NCBI RefSeq assembly: GCF_022815725.1
Contig: NZ_JALGRF010000013.1
Span: forward strand, 62,001-126,000
Source: Streptomyces sp. APSN-46.1
GTDB lineage: Bacteria; Actinomycetota; Actinomycetes; Streptomycetales; Streptomycetaceae
DNA: 64,000 nucleotides
Direction: 5' to 3'
Positions within the stretch are counted from its first letter, which is position 1. Every line of letters begins with the position of its first letter. A program made the translations under genes and the position numbers. Under the pieces are notes generated by a model. It had not been told where the DNA came from and did not search any database. It saw only the letters and a program-made list of their open reading frames with translations. Of the stretch, positions 9,623-22,711 are shown in pieces.

Positions 9623-10434
9623 ACGGAGCGAGCCGCGAGGCGCTGGCCTCCGCGCGTGAGCGTCTCGACGCGCTGACGGACAACACGTCCGTCGACGCGG
9701 CGAAGCTCGCCGGTGAGCTGGCAGCCGTCACCGCGCTGCTCGACCGTGAGGTCTCGCTGCGTCGGGTCATCACGGACCCGGCGCAGGCCGGCGAGGCCAA
9801 GGCCGAGCTGGTCGGCCGGCTCCTGGCGGGTCAGGTCGGCGGGGAAACCCTCGACCTGGTGTCCGGCATGGCCCGGTCCCGCTGGTCGCAGTCCCGTGAC
9901 CTGGTGGACTCGCTGGAGGAGCTGGCGGCCACCGCCGACCTCACGGCGGCCCAGCAGGCGGGCGCGCTCGACGACGTCGAGGACGAGCTGTTCCGGTTCG
10001 GCCGGATCGTCGCCTCGAGCACCGAGCTGCGCGCCGCGCTGACCGAGCGGGCGGCCTCCGCCTCCGCCAAGAGCGAGCTGCTGCGCGGCCTGCTCGGCGG
10101 CAAGGCGAGCGCCGTCACCGAGCGTCTGGTCACGCGTCTCGTCACCCACCCGCGTGGACGTAGCCTGGAAGCGGGACTCGACTCCCTTTCCGTGCTCGCC
10201 GCCGAGCGCCGCAACCGCATGGTCGCCACTGTGACCAGCGCGGTTCCGCTGAGTGACGTGCAGAAGCAGCGTCTCGGCGCGGTGCTGGCCAAGCTGTACG
10301 GGCGCCAGATGCACCTGAACCTCGATGTGGACCCCGCGGTCCTCGGCGGGATCTCGGTGCGGGTCGGTGGCGAGGTCATCGACGGCACCATCGCGGACCG
10401 CCTCGCCGAGGCGTCCCGCCGCATGGCCGGCTGA
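9619..10434 (+). CDS. atpH: F1Fo ATP synthase subunit delta
   Basis: A 271-residue OSCP/delta protein that joins the peripheral stalk to the top of the alpha-beta hexamer. The C-terminal domain motif is visible (LYGRQMHLNLDVDPAVLGGISVRVGGEVIDGTI). It is about 90 residues longer than E. coli delta (177 aa), because of an enlarged N-terminal helical part, which is usual in Streptomyces. The ATG overlaps the atpF stop. A 130-bp gap with a hairpin (10503-10519) follows before atpA. Confidence 0.96.
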   Translation: MNGASREALASARERLDALTDNTSVDAAKLAGELAAVTALLDREVSLRRVITDPAQAGEAKAELVGRLLAGQVGGETLDLVSGMARSRWSQSRDLVDSLEELAATADLTAAQQAGALDDVEDELFRFGRIVASSTELRAALTERAASASAKSELLRGLLGGKASAVTERLVTRLVTHPRGRSLEAGLDSLSVLAAERRNRMVATVTSAVPLSDVQKQRLGAVLAKLYGRQMHLNLDVDPAVLGGISVRVGGEVIDGTIADRLAEASRRMAG

Positions 10435-10501
10435 CCAGCCAGCAAATAGAACAAAGCATTCCTAGCGGCCCGGTTGGGCCGTGCAGAACTTGCAGAAGAT
10501 T

Positions 10502-10524
10502 CCTGGGGGTCGCCCCCAGACCCC
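10502..10524 (+). repeat. Hairpin in the atpH-atpA gap, core of the dispersed repeat
   Basis: CTGGGGG-TCG-CCCCCAG (10503-10519) is a perfect 7-bp stem followed by ACCCC. Its flanks resemble the stem of the repeat at 4138-4184. Inside the operon it may be a processing or stability element that raises output of the F1 genes downstream. Confidence 0.5.
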
Positions 10525-10564
10525 TAAGAAGCTTCAGGCCCAACAAGGAGAGCAGGGAACCCAG

Positions 10565-12160
10565 ATGGCGGAGCTCACGATCCGGCCGGAGGAGATCCGG
10601 GACGCACTGGAGAACTTTGTCCAGTCGTACCAGCCGGACGCGGCCTCGCGCGAGGAGGTCGGAACGGTCAGCGTTGCCGGCGACGGCATCGCGAAGGTGG
10701 AGGGCCTGCCCTCCGCCATGGCGAACGAGCTGCTGAAGTTCGAGGACGGCACCCTCGGTCTCGCCCTCAACCTCGAGGAGCGCGAGATCGGTGCGGTCGT
10801 CCTCGGCGAGTTCAGCGGTATCGAGGAGGGCCAGCCGGTGCAGCGCACCGGTGAGGTGCTCTCCGTCGGCGTCGGCGAGGGATACCTCGGTCGCGTTGTC
10901 GACCCGCTCGGCAACCCGATCGACGGTCTCGGCGAGATCGCGACCGAGGGCCGCCGTGCCCTCGAGCTGCAGGCCCCCGGCGTCATGGTCCGCAAGTCGG
11001 TCCACGAGCCCATGCAGACCGGCTACAAGGCCATCGACGCGATGGTGCCCGTCGGCCGCGGCCAGCGTCAGCTGATCATCGGCGACCGTCAGACGGGTAA
11101 GACCGCCCTGGCCGTCGACACGATCATCAACCAGCGCGACAACTGGCGCTCCGGTGACGTGAACAAGCAGGTCCGCTGCATCTACGTCGCCATCGGCCAG
11201 AAGGGCTCGACCATCGCGTCCGTTCGCGGCGCCCTGGAAGACGCCGGCGCGCTCGAGTACACGACGATCGTCGCCGCCCCGGCGTCCGACCCGGCCGGCT
11301 TCAAGTACCTGGCGCCGTACACCGGTTCCGCCATCGGCCAGCACTGGATGTACGCCGGCAAGCACGTCCTGATCATCTTCGACGACCTGTCGAAGCAGGC
11401 CGACGCCTACCGCGCCGTGTCGCTGCTGCTGCGCCGCCCGCCGGGCCGTGAGGCCTACCCGGGTGACGTCTTCTACCTGCACTCCCGTCTGCTGGAGCGC
11501 TGCGCGAAGCTGTCCGACGACATGGGTGCCGGTTCGATGACCGGTCTGCCGATCGTCGAGACCAAGGCGAACGACGTGTCGGCGTTCATCCCGACCAACG
11601 TCATCTCCATCACCGACGGCCAGTGCTTCCTGGAGTCCGACCTGTTCAACGCGGGCCAGCGCCCGGCGCTGAACGTCGGTATCTCGGTCTCCCGCGTCGG
11701 TGGCTCCGCCCAGCACAAGGCCATGAAGCAGGTTTCCGGCCGTCTGCGCCTGGACCTGGCCCAGTACCGCGAGCTGGAGGCGTTCGCCGCCTTCGGTTCC
11801 GACCTGGACGCCGCGTCGAAGTCCTCCCTGGAGCGCGGCAAGCGTCTGGTCGAGCTGCTGAAGCAGGGCCAGTACCAGCCGATGCCCGTCGAGGAGCAGG
11901 TCGTCTCCGTCTGGGCCGGCACCACCGGCAAGATGGACGACGTACCGGTGGGCGACATCCGTCGCTTCGAGTCGGAGCTGATGGAGCACCTGCGCCGCGA
12001 GCGCAAGGACCTCCTCACCTCCATCGCCGACGGCGGCAAGATGTCGGACGACACCCTGACGTCGATCGCGGACGCCATCGCCGGCTTCAAGCAGCAGTTC
12101 GAGACCTCGGACGGCAAGCTCCTGGGCGAGGACGCGCCGGCCGTCAACGTCTCCAAGTGA
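10565..12160 (+). CDS. atpA: F1Fo ATP synthase subunit alpha
   Basis: A 531-residue non-catalytic nucleotide-binding subunit of the F1 hexamer. The P-loop GDRQTGKT is at about 173-180, and the arginine-finger region is in the [10 protein letters not shown] segment. The C-terminus extends past E. coli alpha (513 aa) by about 18 residues with a charged tail, as in actinobacteria. The ATG at 10565 with AAGGAGAG 11-18 nt upstream is chosen over an in-frame upstream GTG at 10481, which would translate the intergenic hairpin. Confidence 0.98.
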   Translation: MAELTIRPEEIRDALENFVQSYQPDAASREEVGTVSVAGDGIAKVEGLPSAMANELLKFEDGTLGLALNLEEREIGAVVLGEFSGIEEGQPVQRTGEVLSVGVGEGYLGRVVDPLGNPIDGLGEIATEGRRALELQAPGVMVRKSVHEPMQTGYKAIDAMVPVGRGQRQLIIGDRQTGKTALAVDTIINQRDNWRSGDVNKQVRCIYVAIGQKGSTIASVRGALEDAGALEYTTIVAAPASDPAGFKYLAPYTGSAIGQHWMYAGKHVLIIFDDLSKQADAYRAVSLLLRRPPGREAYPGDVFYLHSRLLERCAKLSDDMGAGSMTGLPIVETKANDVSAFIPTNVISITDGQCFLESDLFNAGQRPALNVGISVSRVGGSAQHKAMKQVSGRLRLDLAQYRELEAFAAFGSDLDAASKSSLERGKRLVELLKQGQYQPMPVEEQVVSVWAGTTGKMDDVPVGDIRRFESELMEHLRRERKDLLTSIADGGKMSDDTLTSIADAIAGFKQQFETSDGKLLGEDAPAVNVSK

Positions 12161-12180
12161 CGACGGAAGGGACCTGACTC

Positions 12181-14540
<2,360 letters not shown>

Positions 14541-14546
14541 TCCGGC

Positions 14547-14615
14547 GCGCTCCGCGAGGAGCGCATCCGGCTCGAACGTTGTACGGAGAGGGGCGGGTGT
14601 GTCCCGTCCCTCTCC
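14547..14615 (+). other. Two hairpins in the atpD-atpC gap
   Basis: Hairpin 1: GCGCTCC (14547-14553) with GGAGCGC (14558-14564), 4-nt loop. Hairpin 2: 13-nt arms at 14585-14597 and 14603-14615 with one mismatch and a 5-nt loop. They may attenuate or process the transcript and so adjust epsilon relative to beta (one epsilon per three beta in the complex). Confidence 0.5.
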
Positions 14616-14680
14616 CCACGCCCATTAGAATTTGACCCAACACCCGGCCGACCCGCCGGGTGGTGACCCGAGGAGCCACC

Positions 14681-15055
14681 TTGGCTGCTGAGCTGCACGT
14701 CGAGCTGGTCGCGGCGGACCGCAATGTCTGGTCCGGCGAGGCCACCCTTGTTGTCGCCCGCACCACGTCCGGCGACATCGGCGTCATGCCCGGTCACCAG
14801 CCGCTTCTCGGTGTGCTGGAATCGGGCCCTGTGACCATCCGCACCAGCGAGGGCAACACTGTCGTCGCCGCGGTGCACGGCGGTTTCATCTCGTTCGCGG
14901 ACAACAAGCTGTCCCTGCTGGCCGAGATCGCCGAGCTCGCGGACGAGATTGATGTCCAGCGTGCGGAGCGGGCACTGGAGCGCGCGAAGTCGGACGCCGA
15001 TGCGGCATCCGAGCGGCGCGCCGAAGTCCGGCTGCGCGCCGTCGCGGGGCACTGA
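14681..15055 (+). CDS. atpC: F1Fo ATP synthase subunit epsilon
   Basis: A 124-residue rotor subunit: an N-terminal beta sandwich (LHVELVAADRNVWSGEATLVVARTTSGDIGVMPGHQPLL) and a C-terminal helical hairpin (EIDVQRAERALERAK). It couples rotation and inhibits hydrolysis. The TTG at 14681 is preferred, with AGGAG 5 nt upstream and the family N-terminus AAELHVEL following; the frame is open upstream to a GTG at 14660 without a binding site. Last gene of the atp operon. Confidence 0.95.
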   Translation: MAAELHVELVAADRNVWSGEATLVVARTTSGDIGVMPGHQPLLGVLESGPVTIRTSEGNTVVAAVHGGFISFADNKLSLLAEIAELADEIDVQRAERALERAKSDADAASERRAEVRLRAVAGH

Positions 15056-15078
15056 GCCCCGTACTGAACAAGTTCGAA

Positions 15079-15147
15079 CCTCAGCCGCGGTCCGGTTCTG
15101 GAATTTTCCAGACCGGGTCGCGGCTGAGGCGATGCAGGTCTTTTTTT
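15079..15147 (+). terminator. atp operon terminator
   Basis: A long hairpin: outer arms CCTCAGCCGCG (15079-15089) and CGCGGCTGAGG (15119-15129), inner arms CCGG plus TCTGG (15092-15101) and CCAGA plus CCGG (15108-15116). A run of seven T follows at 15141-15147. This is an unusually complete intrinsic terminator for Streptomyces. Confidence 0.85.
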
Positions 15148-15187
15148 CGTTTGTGCGTCATGTCGATGAGCGAGGAGGTCGGTGAAG

Positions 15188-15634
15188 ATGCTCCTCGCTC
15201 TGCTTGTGAGCGGCCTGGTCGTAGCCCTGGTGGTGATCGGGCTCTTTGTGTTCGGTCTGCGCCGCAGGCTCATCCAGCGGTCCGGCGGAACCTTCGACTG
15301 CAGCCTGCGCTGGGGTGTGTCCGAGAAACCCGACGTCTCCGGCAAGGGCTGGGTGTACGGGGTCGCCCGCTACAGCGGTGACCGGATCGAGTGGTTCCGG
15401 GTCTTCAGCTACTCGCCGCGGCCGCGCCGCCTGCTGGAGCGTTCCTCCATCGAGGTGGTCTCCCGCCGCGCGCCCGAGGGCGAGGAGGAGCTGGCGTTGC
15501 TGTCCGACGCCGTCGTGCTCGGCTGTCTCCACCGGGGGACCCGCCTGGAGCTGGCGATGGGCGAGGACGCGCTGACCGGATTCCTCGCCTGGCTGGAGGC
15601 GGCGCCTCCCGGGCAGAGGGTGAACGTCGCATGA
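15188..15634 (+). CDS. DUF2550 family membrane protein
   Basis: A 148-residue protein with one N-terminal membrane helix (LLALLVSGLVVALVVIGLFVFGLRRR) followed by a soluble PH-like beta-rich domain (GGTFDCSLRW ... WVYGVARYSGDRIEWFRVFSYSPRPRR). It matches DUF2550, a family found directly after atpC in actinobacteria; its function is unknown. GAGGAGG (15172-15178) is 9 nt from the ATG at 15188 and only 3 nt from an in-frame GTG at 15182, so the ATG is preferred. The atp terminator upstream suggests its own promoter or read-through. Confidence 0.87.
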   Translation: MLLALLVSGLVVALVVIGLFVFGLRRRLIQRSGGTFDCSLRWGVSEKPDVSGKGWVYGVARYSGDRIEWFRVFSYSPRPRRLLERSSIEVVSRRAPEGEEELALLSDAVVLGCLHRGTRLELAMGEDALTGFLAWLEAAPPGQRVNVA

Positions 15635-15684
15635 GCTTCTGAATGTCGCGGCCTGATGGTCGCGCAACGCGTTCAGGACGTGAA

Positions 15685-15725
15685 GAAGCCGGGGAGACGG
15701 GGGGCGGACCCGTCTCCCCGGCTTC
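15685..15725. terminator. Bidirectional terminator between convergent genes
   Basis: A perfect 17-bp stem (15685-15701 with 15709-15725, starting GAAGCCGGGGAG) and 7-nt loop sits between the DUF2550 gene and the convergent chitinase gene. Confidence 0.85.
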
Positions 15726-15753
15726 GTCGTTCACCGGTCCCAGCGCGTGGGGG

Positions 15754-17601
<1,848 letters not shown>

Positions 17602-17715
17602 GGCCTGTTCCTCCGTAGGTCCGTCGCCGTCGTGGGGACGGCGGCGACATGGGGGTGGGACCTGCGCCGCCCGTGAGCATGTTTGTCATGGCACGCTCAC
17701 CACAGTATTGCGGCG

Positions 17716-17758
17716 AGCGTAGAAAGGTCTGGACCAACCGTCAAGAGGTCCAGACCTT
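17716..17758 (-). promoter_or_regulatory. Chitinase promoter with paired GGTC-N2-GACC repeats
   Basis: On the minus strand, TTGACG (17744-17739) and TACGCT (17721-17716) are spaced by exactly 17 nt. Two copies of an AGGTCTGGACC-like palindrome flank the -35: 17745-17758 and 17724-17737, 21 bp apart (two helical turns). Each resembles the 12-bp chitinase direct repeat and the DasR site core TGGTCTAGACCA, so repression relieved by chito-sugars or GlcN-6-P is likely. The 5' UTR would be about 105-110 nt. Confidence 0.8.
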
Positions 17759-17824
17759 ATGTCGTAAGCGAGGGCGAGCCGGGCCGTCTCCGGCGGGCCG
17801 GCGGGCCGGCGTGCCGGCGGGGCG

Positions 17825-18397
17825 CTAGCGCTCGCCGCCCGGCACCCACAGGACGTCCCCGAGCTCCTTGTTGGCCGTGCGGGCGAGGATGAACAGGAGG
17901 TCGGACAGCCGGTTCAGGTAGGTGGCGGTCAGCGGGTTCATCACCGCGCCGTGCACCTCCAGCGCCGCCCACGTCGAGCGCTCCGCGCGCCGGACCACGG
18001 TGCAGGCCTGGTGCAGCAGGGCGGCGCCCGGCGTTCCGCCGGGCAGGATGAAGCTGCGCAGCTTCTCCAGCTCCTCGTTGAAGCGGTCGCAGTCCGCCTC
18101 CAGCCTGTCCACGTAGAACTGCTCGACGCGCAGCGGCGGGTATGCGGGCTTCTCGACCACCGGGGTGCACAGGTCCGCGCCGACGTCGAACAGGTCGTTC
18201 TGTACCCGGACCAGGACCTTGACCACGTCCGTCGGCAGGGCGCCGAGCGCGATCGCCGTCCCGATGGCCGCGTTGGCCTCGTTGGCGTCGGCGTAGGCGG
18301 AGATCCGCAGGTCGGTCTTGGCCGTACGGCTCATGTCGCCGAGCGCGGTCGTGCCCTTGTCGCCGGTGCGGGTGTAGATGCGCGTGAGGTTCACCAT
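17825..18397 (-). CDS. Cob(I)yrinic acid a,c-diamide adenosyltransferase (PduO type)
   Basis: A 190-residue PduO-type ATP:cob(I)alamin adenosyltransferase that makes adenosylcobalamin. The N-terminal ATP-binding motif YTRTGDKGTTALGD and the later RRAER and NRLSDLLFILAR helices are characteristic. Adenosylcobalamin is the cofactor of isobutyryl-CoA and methylmalonyl-CoA mutases; icmA lies at 48063-49763 and meaB at 39706. The ATG at 18397 has TACGCT (18404-18409 on the minus strand) 6 nt upstream and no Shine-Dalgarno sequence, so the mRNA is probably leaderless, which supports this start over longer versions of the frame. Confidence 0.93.
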   Translation of the reverse strand: MVNLTRIYTRTGDKGTTALGDMSRTAKTDLRISAYADANEANAAIGTAIALGALPTDVVKVLVRVQNDLFDVGADLCTPVVEKPAYPPLRVEQFYVDRLEADCDRFNEELEKLRSFILPGGTPGAALLHQACTVVRRAERSTWAALEVHGAVMNPLTATYLNRLSDLLFILARTANKELGDVLWVPGGER

Positions 18398-18729
18398 GCG
18401 GCCAGCGTAGTGAGCCGCCCGCGGAAATGGCACGCGGTGCCCCCTTCTCCCGGGCTGCCGTCCACGGCCGGGGGCCCGCCCGGGTCCGGAAGCGGGAGAG
18501 CCCTCACCTTCCAGGTCGTCGCGGGCCGGCTGAAGGCCGTCGAGGAGCGGTACCGGTCGGCCGCCGCCGAGTGAACTGCCTGCGGTCGGTGGGTCGCTGG
18601 GCCGTATCAGTGTGATGTCCGTCATCTGAGACGTGACGCGTGTTACTTCAGGGTCACACCGCCGTCCTCGGGCGCTAGTCTCCGGCCGAGAGGCCACGAG
18701 ACTGGGCCGTATTGAACGAGGGGTGTGCA
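18398..18729 (+). other. 332-bp intergenic region with two divergent promoters
   Basis: The left end carries the leaderless promoter of the adenosyltransferase gene (18404-18409, minus strand). On the plus strand GTCACA (18653-18658) and TAGTCT (18676-18681), 17 nt apart, are a plausible promoter for the dehydrogenase gene. The middle is GC-rich with a short open tail on the plus strand ending at 18574 (reads like a helical C-terminus, RLKAVEERYRSAAAE) but with no convincing start; I do not call it a gene. Confidence 0.45.
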
Positions 18730-19578
18730 GTGGCTGGGAAGCTCGCCGTCATTGGTGCCGGACTGATGGGTTCCGGGATCGCGCAGGTCTCCGCTCAGGC
18801 GGGTTGGGACGTCGTACTGCGCGATGTCACCGACGCCGCGCTGATCCGGGGCACCGACGGGATCAAGGCCTCGTACGACAAGTTCGTCTCCAAGGGCAAG
18901 ATGACGGCGGAGGACGCGGAGGCGGCGCTCGCGCGCATCGTCACGACCACCGACCTCGACGCGGTCGCCGACGTGGACATCGTCGTCGAGGCCGTCTTCG
19001 AGAAGCTGGAGGTCAAGCACGAGATCTTCCGCGCGCTCGACAAGCTCGTCCGTGACGACGCCATCCTGGCGTCCAACACCTCCGCCATCCCGATCACCAA
19101 GATCGCGGCCGTGACGGAGCGTCCGGACCGGGTCGTCGGCGCGCACTTCTTCTCGCCCGTCCCGATGATGCAGCTGTGCGAGCTGGTGCGCGGCTACAAG
19201 ACGAGCGACGAAACCCTCGCCGCCACCCGCGCGTTCGCCGAGTCCGTCGGCAAGACCTGCATCGTCGTCAACCGCGACGTCGCCGGCTTCGTGACGACCC
19301 GTCTGATCTCCGCGCTGGTCGTCGAGGCCGCGAAGCTGTACGAATCGGGCGTGGCCTCCGCCGAGGACATCGACATCGCCTGCAAGCTGGGCTTCGGCCA
19401 CGCGATGGGCCCGCTGGCCACCGCGGACCTCACCGGCGTGGACATCCTGCTGCACGCCACCAGCAACATCTACACCGAATCGCAGGACGAGAAGTTCGCG
19501 CCGCCGGAGCTCATGCGCCGCATGGTCGACGCGGGCGACATCGGCCGCAAGAGCGGCCAGGGCTTCTACAAGCACTGA
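18730..19578 (+). CDS. 3-hydroxybutyryl-CoA dehydrogenase family protein
   Basis: A 282-residue NAD(P)-dependent 3-hydroxyacyl-CoA dehydrogenase (Hbd/FadB2 type) interconverting acetoacetyl-CoA and 3-hydroxybutyryl-CoA. The Rossmann motif GAGLMG is at 9-14; the catalytic His-Glu pair falls in GAHFFSPVPMMQLCELV; the C-terminal dimerisation domain ends in the family signature RKSGQGFYKH. Start is the GTG at 18730 with a GAGGGG ribosome binding site, not the TTG at 18712. It fits with the thiolase at 38480 in C4 acyl-CoA metabolism. Confidence 0.93.
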   Translation: MAGKLAVIGAGLMGSGIAQVSAQAGWDVVLRDVTDAALIRGTDGIKASYDKFVSKGKMTAEDAEAALARIVTTTDLDAVADVDIVVEAVFEKLEVKHEIFRALDKLVRDDAILASNTSAIPITKIAAVTERPDRVVGAHFFSPVPMMQLCELVRGYKTSDETLAATRAFAESVGKTCIVVNRDVAGFVTTRLISALVVEAAKLYESGVASAEDIDIACKLGFGHAMGPLATADLTGVDILLHATSNIYTESQDEKFAPPELMRRMVDAGDIGRKSGQGFYKH

Positions 19579-19732
19579 GCACCAGTTCGAATACCCGCAC
19601 CCCTTCGGGTGAATTAGGTATCGGTTCGCTCACGGTCGGCAACTTCACCGCCCCGGAGGCAGTCAGTTGCAGTGAGAGTTGCCGACCACGGATCAATCGG
19701 ACCATACGTACGCGGGACTGCCGGGAGTACAC

Positions 19733-20056
19733 ATGCACATCAGGGGCGACCACGCCGAACTCGCAGTCGGGGGCCGCCTCGACGTGCGCAGCGCGGCGGA
19801 CGCCCGTACGGCCCTGCACGCCGCCCTCGACGACGGCCGCGGCGACCTCGTGCTGGACCTGACCGGGCTCGACTCCTGGGACGCGACCGGCCTCGGCGTG
19901 ATCATGGGCGCGCACCGGAGGGCCGGCCGGACCGGACGGCGCCTCGTCCTGCGCGGAGTGCCGCCGCAGATGCAGCGGCTCCTCGTCGCCACCCGGCTCC
20001 ACCGGATCCTCTCCATCGAGGGCGGCCTGGAAGCGGAGTCCCTCCCGCGGGTGTGA
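19733..20056 (+). CDS. STAS-domain protein (anti-sigma factor antagonist-like)
   Basis: A 107-residue single STAS domain of the SpoIIAA/RsbV kind. The phospho-site loop reads LDSWDATGLGVIMGAHRRAG; the position that is serine in SpoIIAA (DSSGLGV) is Thr52, so threonine phosphorylation by a partner kinase is possible. Start choice: ATG 19733 has GGGAG 5 nt upstream; the frame is open to a TTG at 19679, just after an in-frame stop, which would add 18 residues (MPTTDQSDHTYAGLPGV). No anti-sigma kinase gene is adjacent, so the partner is unknown. Confidence 0.85.
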   Translation: MHIRGDHAELAVGGRLDVRSAADARTALHAALDDGRGDLVLDLTGLDSWDATGLGVIMGAHRRAGRTGRRLVLRGVPPQMQRLLVATRLHRILSIEGGLEAESLPRV

Positions 20057-20245
20057 TCACCTGGTGTGGTCTTTCCCGCGGAAACGTAACGGAACGGTGG
20101 TGAAGGCCCCCCGGCGGTTCCGGCGCGACCGGCCACCGTCTAGGGTCGGGCGGAAAACCGGACCAGGAGCGACTGCGGCGTGGGCGTGCGAAGGCCGGGC
20201 GAGACGACGGCGGCGACGCGATCGGCGCGATCGGGAGACTGGGTC

Positions 20246-22711
20246 ATGGACCGTACACAGGGGCAGGCCGAAGCGGCGGAGCGCTCTTCGGGGCCCGCGC
20301 GGGTTGTCACGCTGACCGCCGGGGACTTCGCCCTCACCGTGAACCCGGTCGACGGCAGCGAGATCGAGCCGCTTCGGCCCGGCACCGAACCGGGCCGCCC
20401 CGCCAAGCGCGGTCCGGCCGCCCGCGCCGCGCGCGACGCCGCCGCACGGCCGCCCGTACTCCCCGGATCCGGCGCCCCGGCCCGGCTGCTGCCGGCGCGT
20501 GAGGAACAGCGGGAGCGCCTCGTACGACTGCTCTCGCACGGGCGCTCCGTACGGCTCACCGGGCCCGCCGGATCCGGGCGTTCCGTACTGCTCGACGCGG
20601 TCGCCGCCGACTGCGCCGGCATCGCGCCGGACGGGGTCGTACGGCTCTCCGGCTACGGGCAGCAGCAGCCGGCCGAGCTGCTCCAGGCGCTGTACGCCGC
20701 CATGTACGAGGCCCCGGACGAGCGGCCCGTGCGCCCCGACCGCGAGGAACTGCTCGCACGGGTACGGGAGATCGGCGCCGTCGTACTCCTGGACGACCTG
20801 GAGATGGGCGGCAGCGCCCTCGACGAACTGCTGCGCGCCACCCCCGAATGCGCCTATCTGCTGGCCGCCACCCCGGACACCAAGGCGCCCTCCGACGACT
20901 CGCACCTGGAGGAGGTCTTCCTCGGGGGCCTCGGACGGACCGAAGCCGTCGAGTTCCTGGAGGCGGGCGTCGGGCGGGCCCTGACGGAGGAGGAGACCGC
21001 CTGGGCGGGGGACCTGCGCTTCGCCTCGGAGGGGCTGGCGCTGCGCTTCGTACAGGCGGCCGCGCTGCTGAGGCAGCGGGACGAGCTCAACCGGTCCTCG
21101 GCCGACGATGACGACGAGGAGCCCGGCGTCTTCGAGGAGCGGCCGCGCGACGACGCGAACGTGGCGCTGCCGACGCTGGCCGAGGGCGCGGCCCCGGCGG
21201 AGCTGCTGGCCTCGCGGGTGAGCGAGTCGGCGCGGGCGGTCCTGCGGATCGCGTGCGCGCTGGGCGGGGAGCTGCCGCACCACACGCATCTGCCGGCCCT
21301 GGTCGGCGACACACACGCCGACGTGGCGGTGGCGGAGCTGCTGGGCTGCGGGCTGCTGTCGCCGGTCGGCGCGCGGTACCGGCTGGCCGCGGGGGTCGCG
21401 CGGCAGCTGGAGGAGGTCGGTTACGGGGGCCCGGCGGCCGAGGAGGCCCGTACGGCCGCCCGGCACTACGCCTGGTGGACCGGGCACGCGTCGGTGACGC
21501 CGGAGCGGGTCGCGGCGGAGGCGGACGCGGTGCTGGCGGCGCTGGCGGGCGCGGACGTGGTCGCGGCGGTGCTGCTGGCGCGGACGGCGGCCCCGGCGTT
21601 CGCGGCCTCGCTGCACTGGGAGGCGTGGGAGCGGGTGCTGCGGTCCGGGGCGGAGGCCGCGCGGAAGGCGGGGGAGGTCGCGGAGCAGGCGTACTTCCAC
21701 CACGAGCTGGGTGTGCTGGCGCTGTGCGAGGGGCGGCTGGACCGGGCGCGGGCGGAGCTGGAGGCCTCGATCGGCCTGCGGGGCGCTCTCGCGGACAAGC
21801 GGGGGACCGTGGCGGGGCGGCGGGCGCTCGCGCTGGTCACGGACCGGGAGGCGGCGGAGGTGGCGGTGTCGCCGCCGCTGAAGCTCGCGCCGCCGGTGGC
21901 TCCGCCGGTTGCTCCGCGGGCTGCTGGGGCGGTGGCCGGGCCGGTTGCGTCGCCCGCTGCCGCGCCGGGTGCCGCGGGTGTCGCCGCGCGGGGTGTTGCT
22001 CCGGTTGCTCCGGTGGCTCCGGCCGCTCCGGCTGCTCGGAAGCCTTCGGAGGCCGTGACGGCGGTGGTTCCGGTGATCAAGCGCCCGGATGCCCCGCCGG
22101 TGCCCGCGACCCTGTCGGAGATGTTCGAGGACGCGTTCCCGCTGACGCCGAAGCCGTCCCCGGCTCCCCTCCTGGCACCGCCCGTCGCGGAGCCGGACTC
22201 GGGATCCCGGAAGCGGACGATGCTGCTGGCGGCCGCCGGGGCGCTGACCGTGGTCGCGCTGGGCACGGTGGTGGCCCTGGCGATGGGCTCGGGGGAGGCG
22301 GAGCCGTCTTCGGGGCCGGGGCCGGCGTCATCGACGACGATGCCGGACGCGCCGGGTGCGCAGGGGACCGGAGGGAACGATTCTGCGGAGCCGGGCACGG
22401 ATCCCGGTACCGGTACGGGCACCGATACGGGCACGGCCGCCGAACCGGGGGCTGCCGGGCCGGGTACGTCGGCTCCGCCGCAGGGACCTGCCGCCCCCGC
22501 ACCGGGCGTCAGCCCGAGCCCGGGCGCGAAGCCGTCCGGCGGCGGTACGCCGTCGCGGAAGCCGCCCTCGACACCGCCCCGGACGCCGCCGGTGTCCACG
22601 CCCCCGGCGACGTCGAAGTCCCCGGAGACGAGCCCGTCGCCGAGCGAGCTCCCCTCCACCCCAACCCCGACGGCGTCCACCTCGCCCCCGGCCGCACCGA
22701 CCGGCCCGTAA
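20246..22711 (+). CDS. Membrane-anchored P-loop ATPase-like protein with proline-rich extracellular tail
   Basis: An 821-residue protein. The P-loop GPAGSGRS is at about 106-113, and a Walker B-like VVLLDDLE follows near 180; this with the following helical region resembles STAND/AAA regulators. A TPR-like stretch (YFHHELGVLALCEGRLDRARAELEASI) lies around 475-515, then a Pro/Ala-rich linker, one membrane helix (about 657-680) preceded by SRKRTMLL, and a Pro/Ser/Thr/Gly tail of about 140 residues outside the cell. The ATG at 20246 has GGGAG upstream; the frame is open to GTG 20180. Function unknown; a sensor linking the cell surface to an ATP-driven switch is conceivable. Confidence 0.75.
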   Translation: MDRTQGQAEAAERSSGPARVVTLTAGDFALTVNPVDGSEIEPLRPGTEPGRPAKRGPAARAARDAAARPPVLPGSGAPARLLPAREEQRERLVRLLSHGRSVRLTGPAGSGRSVLLDAVAADCAGIAPDGVVRLSGYGQQQPAELLQALYAAMYEAPDERPVRPDREELLARVREIGAVVLLDDLEMGGSALDELLRATPECAYLLAATPDTKAPSDDSHLEEVFLGGLGRTEAVEFLEAGVGRALTEEETAWAGDLRFASEGLALRFVQAAALLRQRDELNRSSADDDDEEPGVFEERPRDDANVALPTLAEGAAPAELLASRVSESARAVLRIACALGGELPHHTHLPALVGDTHADVAVAELLGCGLLSPVGARYRLAAGVARQLEEVGYGGPAAEEARTAARHYAWWTGHASVTPERVAAEADAVLAALAGADVVAAVLLARTAAPAFAASLHWEAWERVLRSGAEAARKAGEVAEQAYFHHELGVLALCEGRLDRARAELEASIGLRGALADKRGTVAGRRALALVTDREAAEVAVSPPLKLAPPVAPPVAPRAAGAVAGPVASPAAAPGAAGVAARGVAPVAPVAPAAPAARKPSEAVTAVVPVIKRPDAPPVPATLSEMFEDAFPLTPKPSPAPLLAPPVAEPDSGSRKRTMLLAAAGALTVVALGTVVALAMGSGEAEPSSGPGPASSTTMPDAPGAQGTGGNDSAEPGTDPGTGTGTDTGTAAEPGAAGPGTSAPPQGPAAPAPGVSPSPGAKPSGGGTPSRKPPSTPPRTPPVSTPPATSKSPETSPSPSELPSTPTPTASTSPPAAPTGP

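Noticed and set aside
18420-18574. Short plus-strand reading frame between the adenosyltransferase and dehydrogenase genes
   Set aside because: The last 20 or so codons look protein-like, but there is no start with a ribosome binding site and no recognisable family; possible remnant only.
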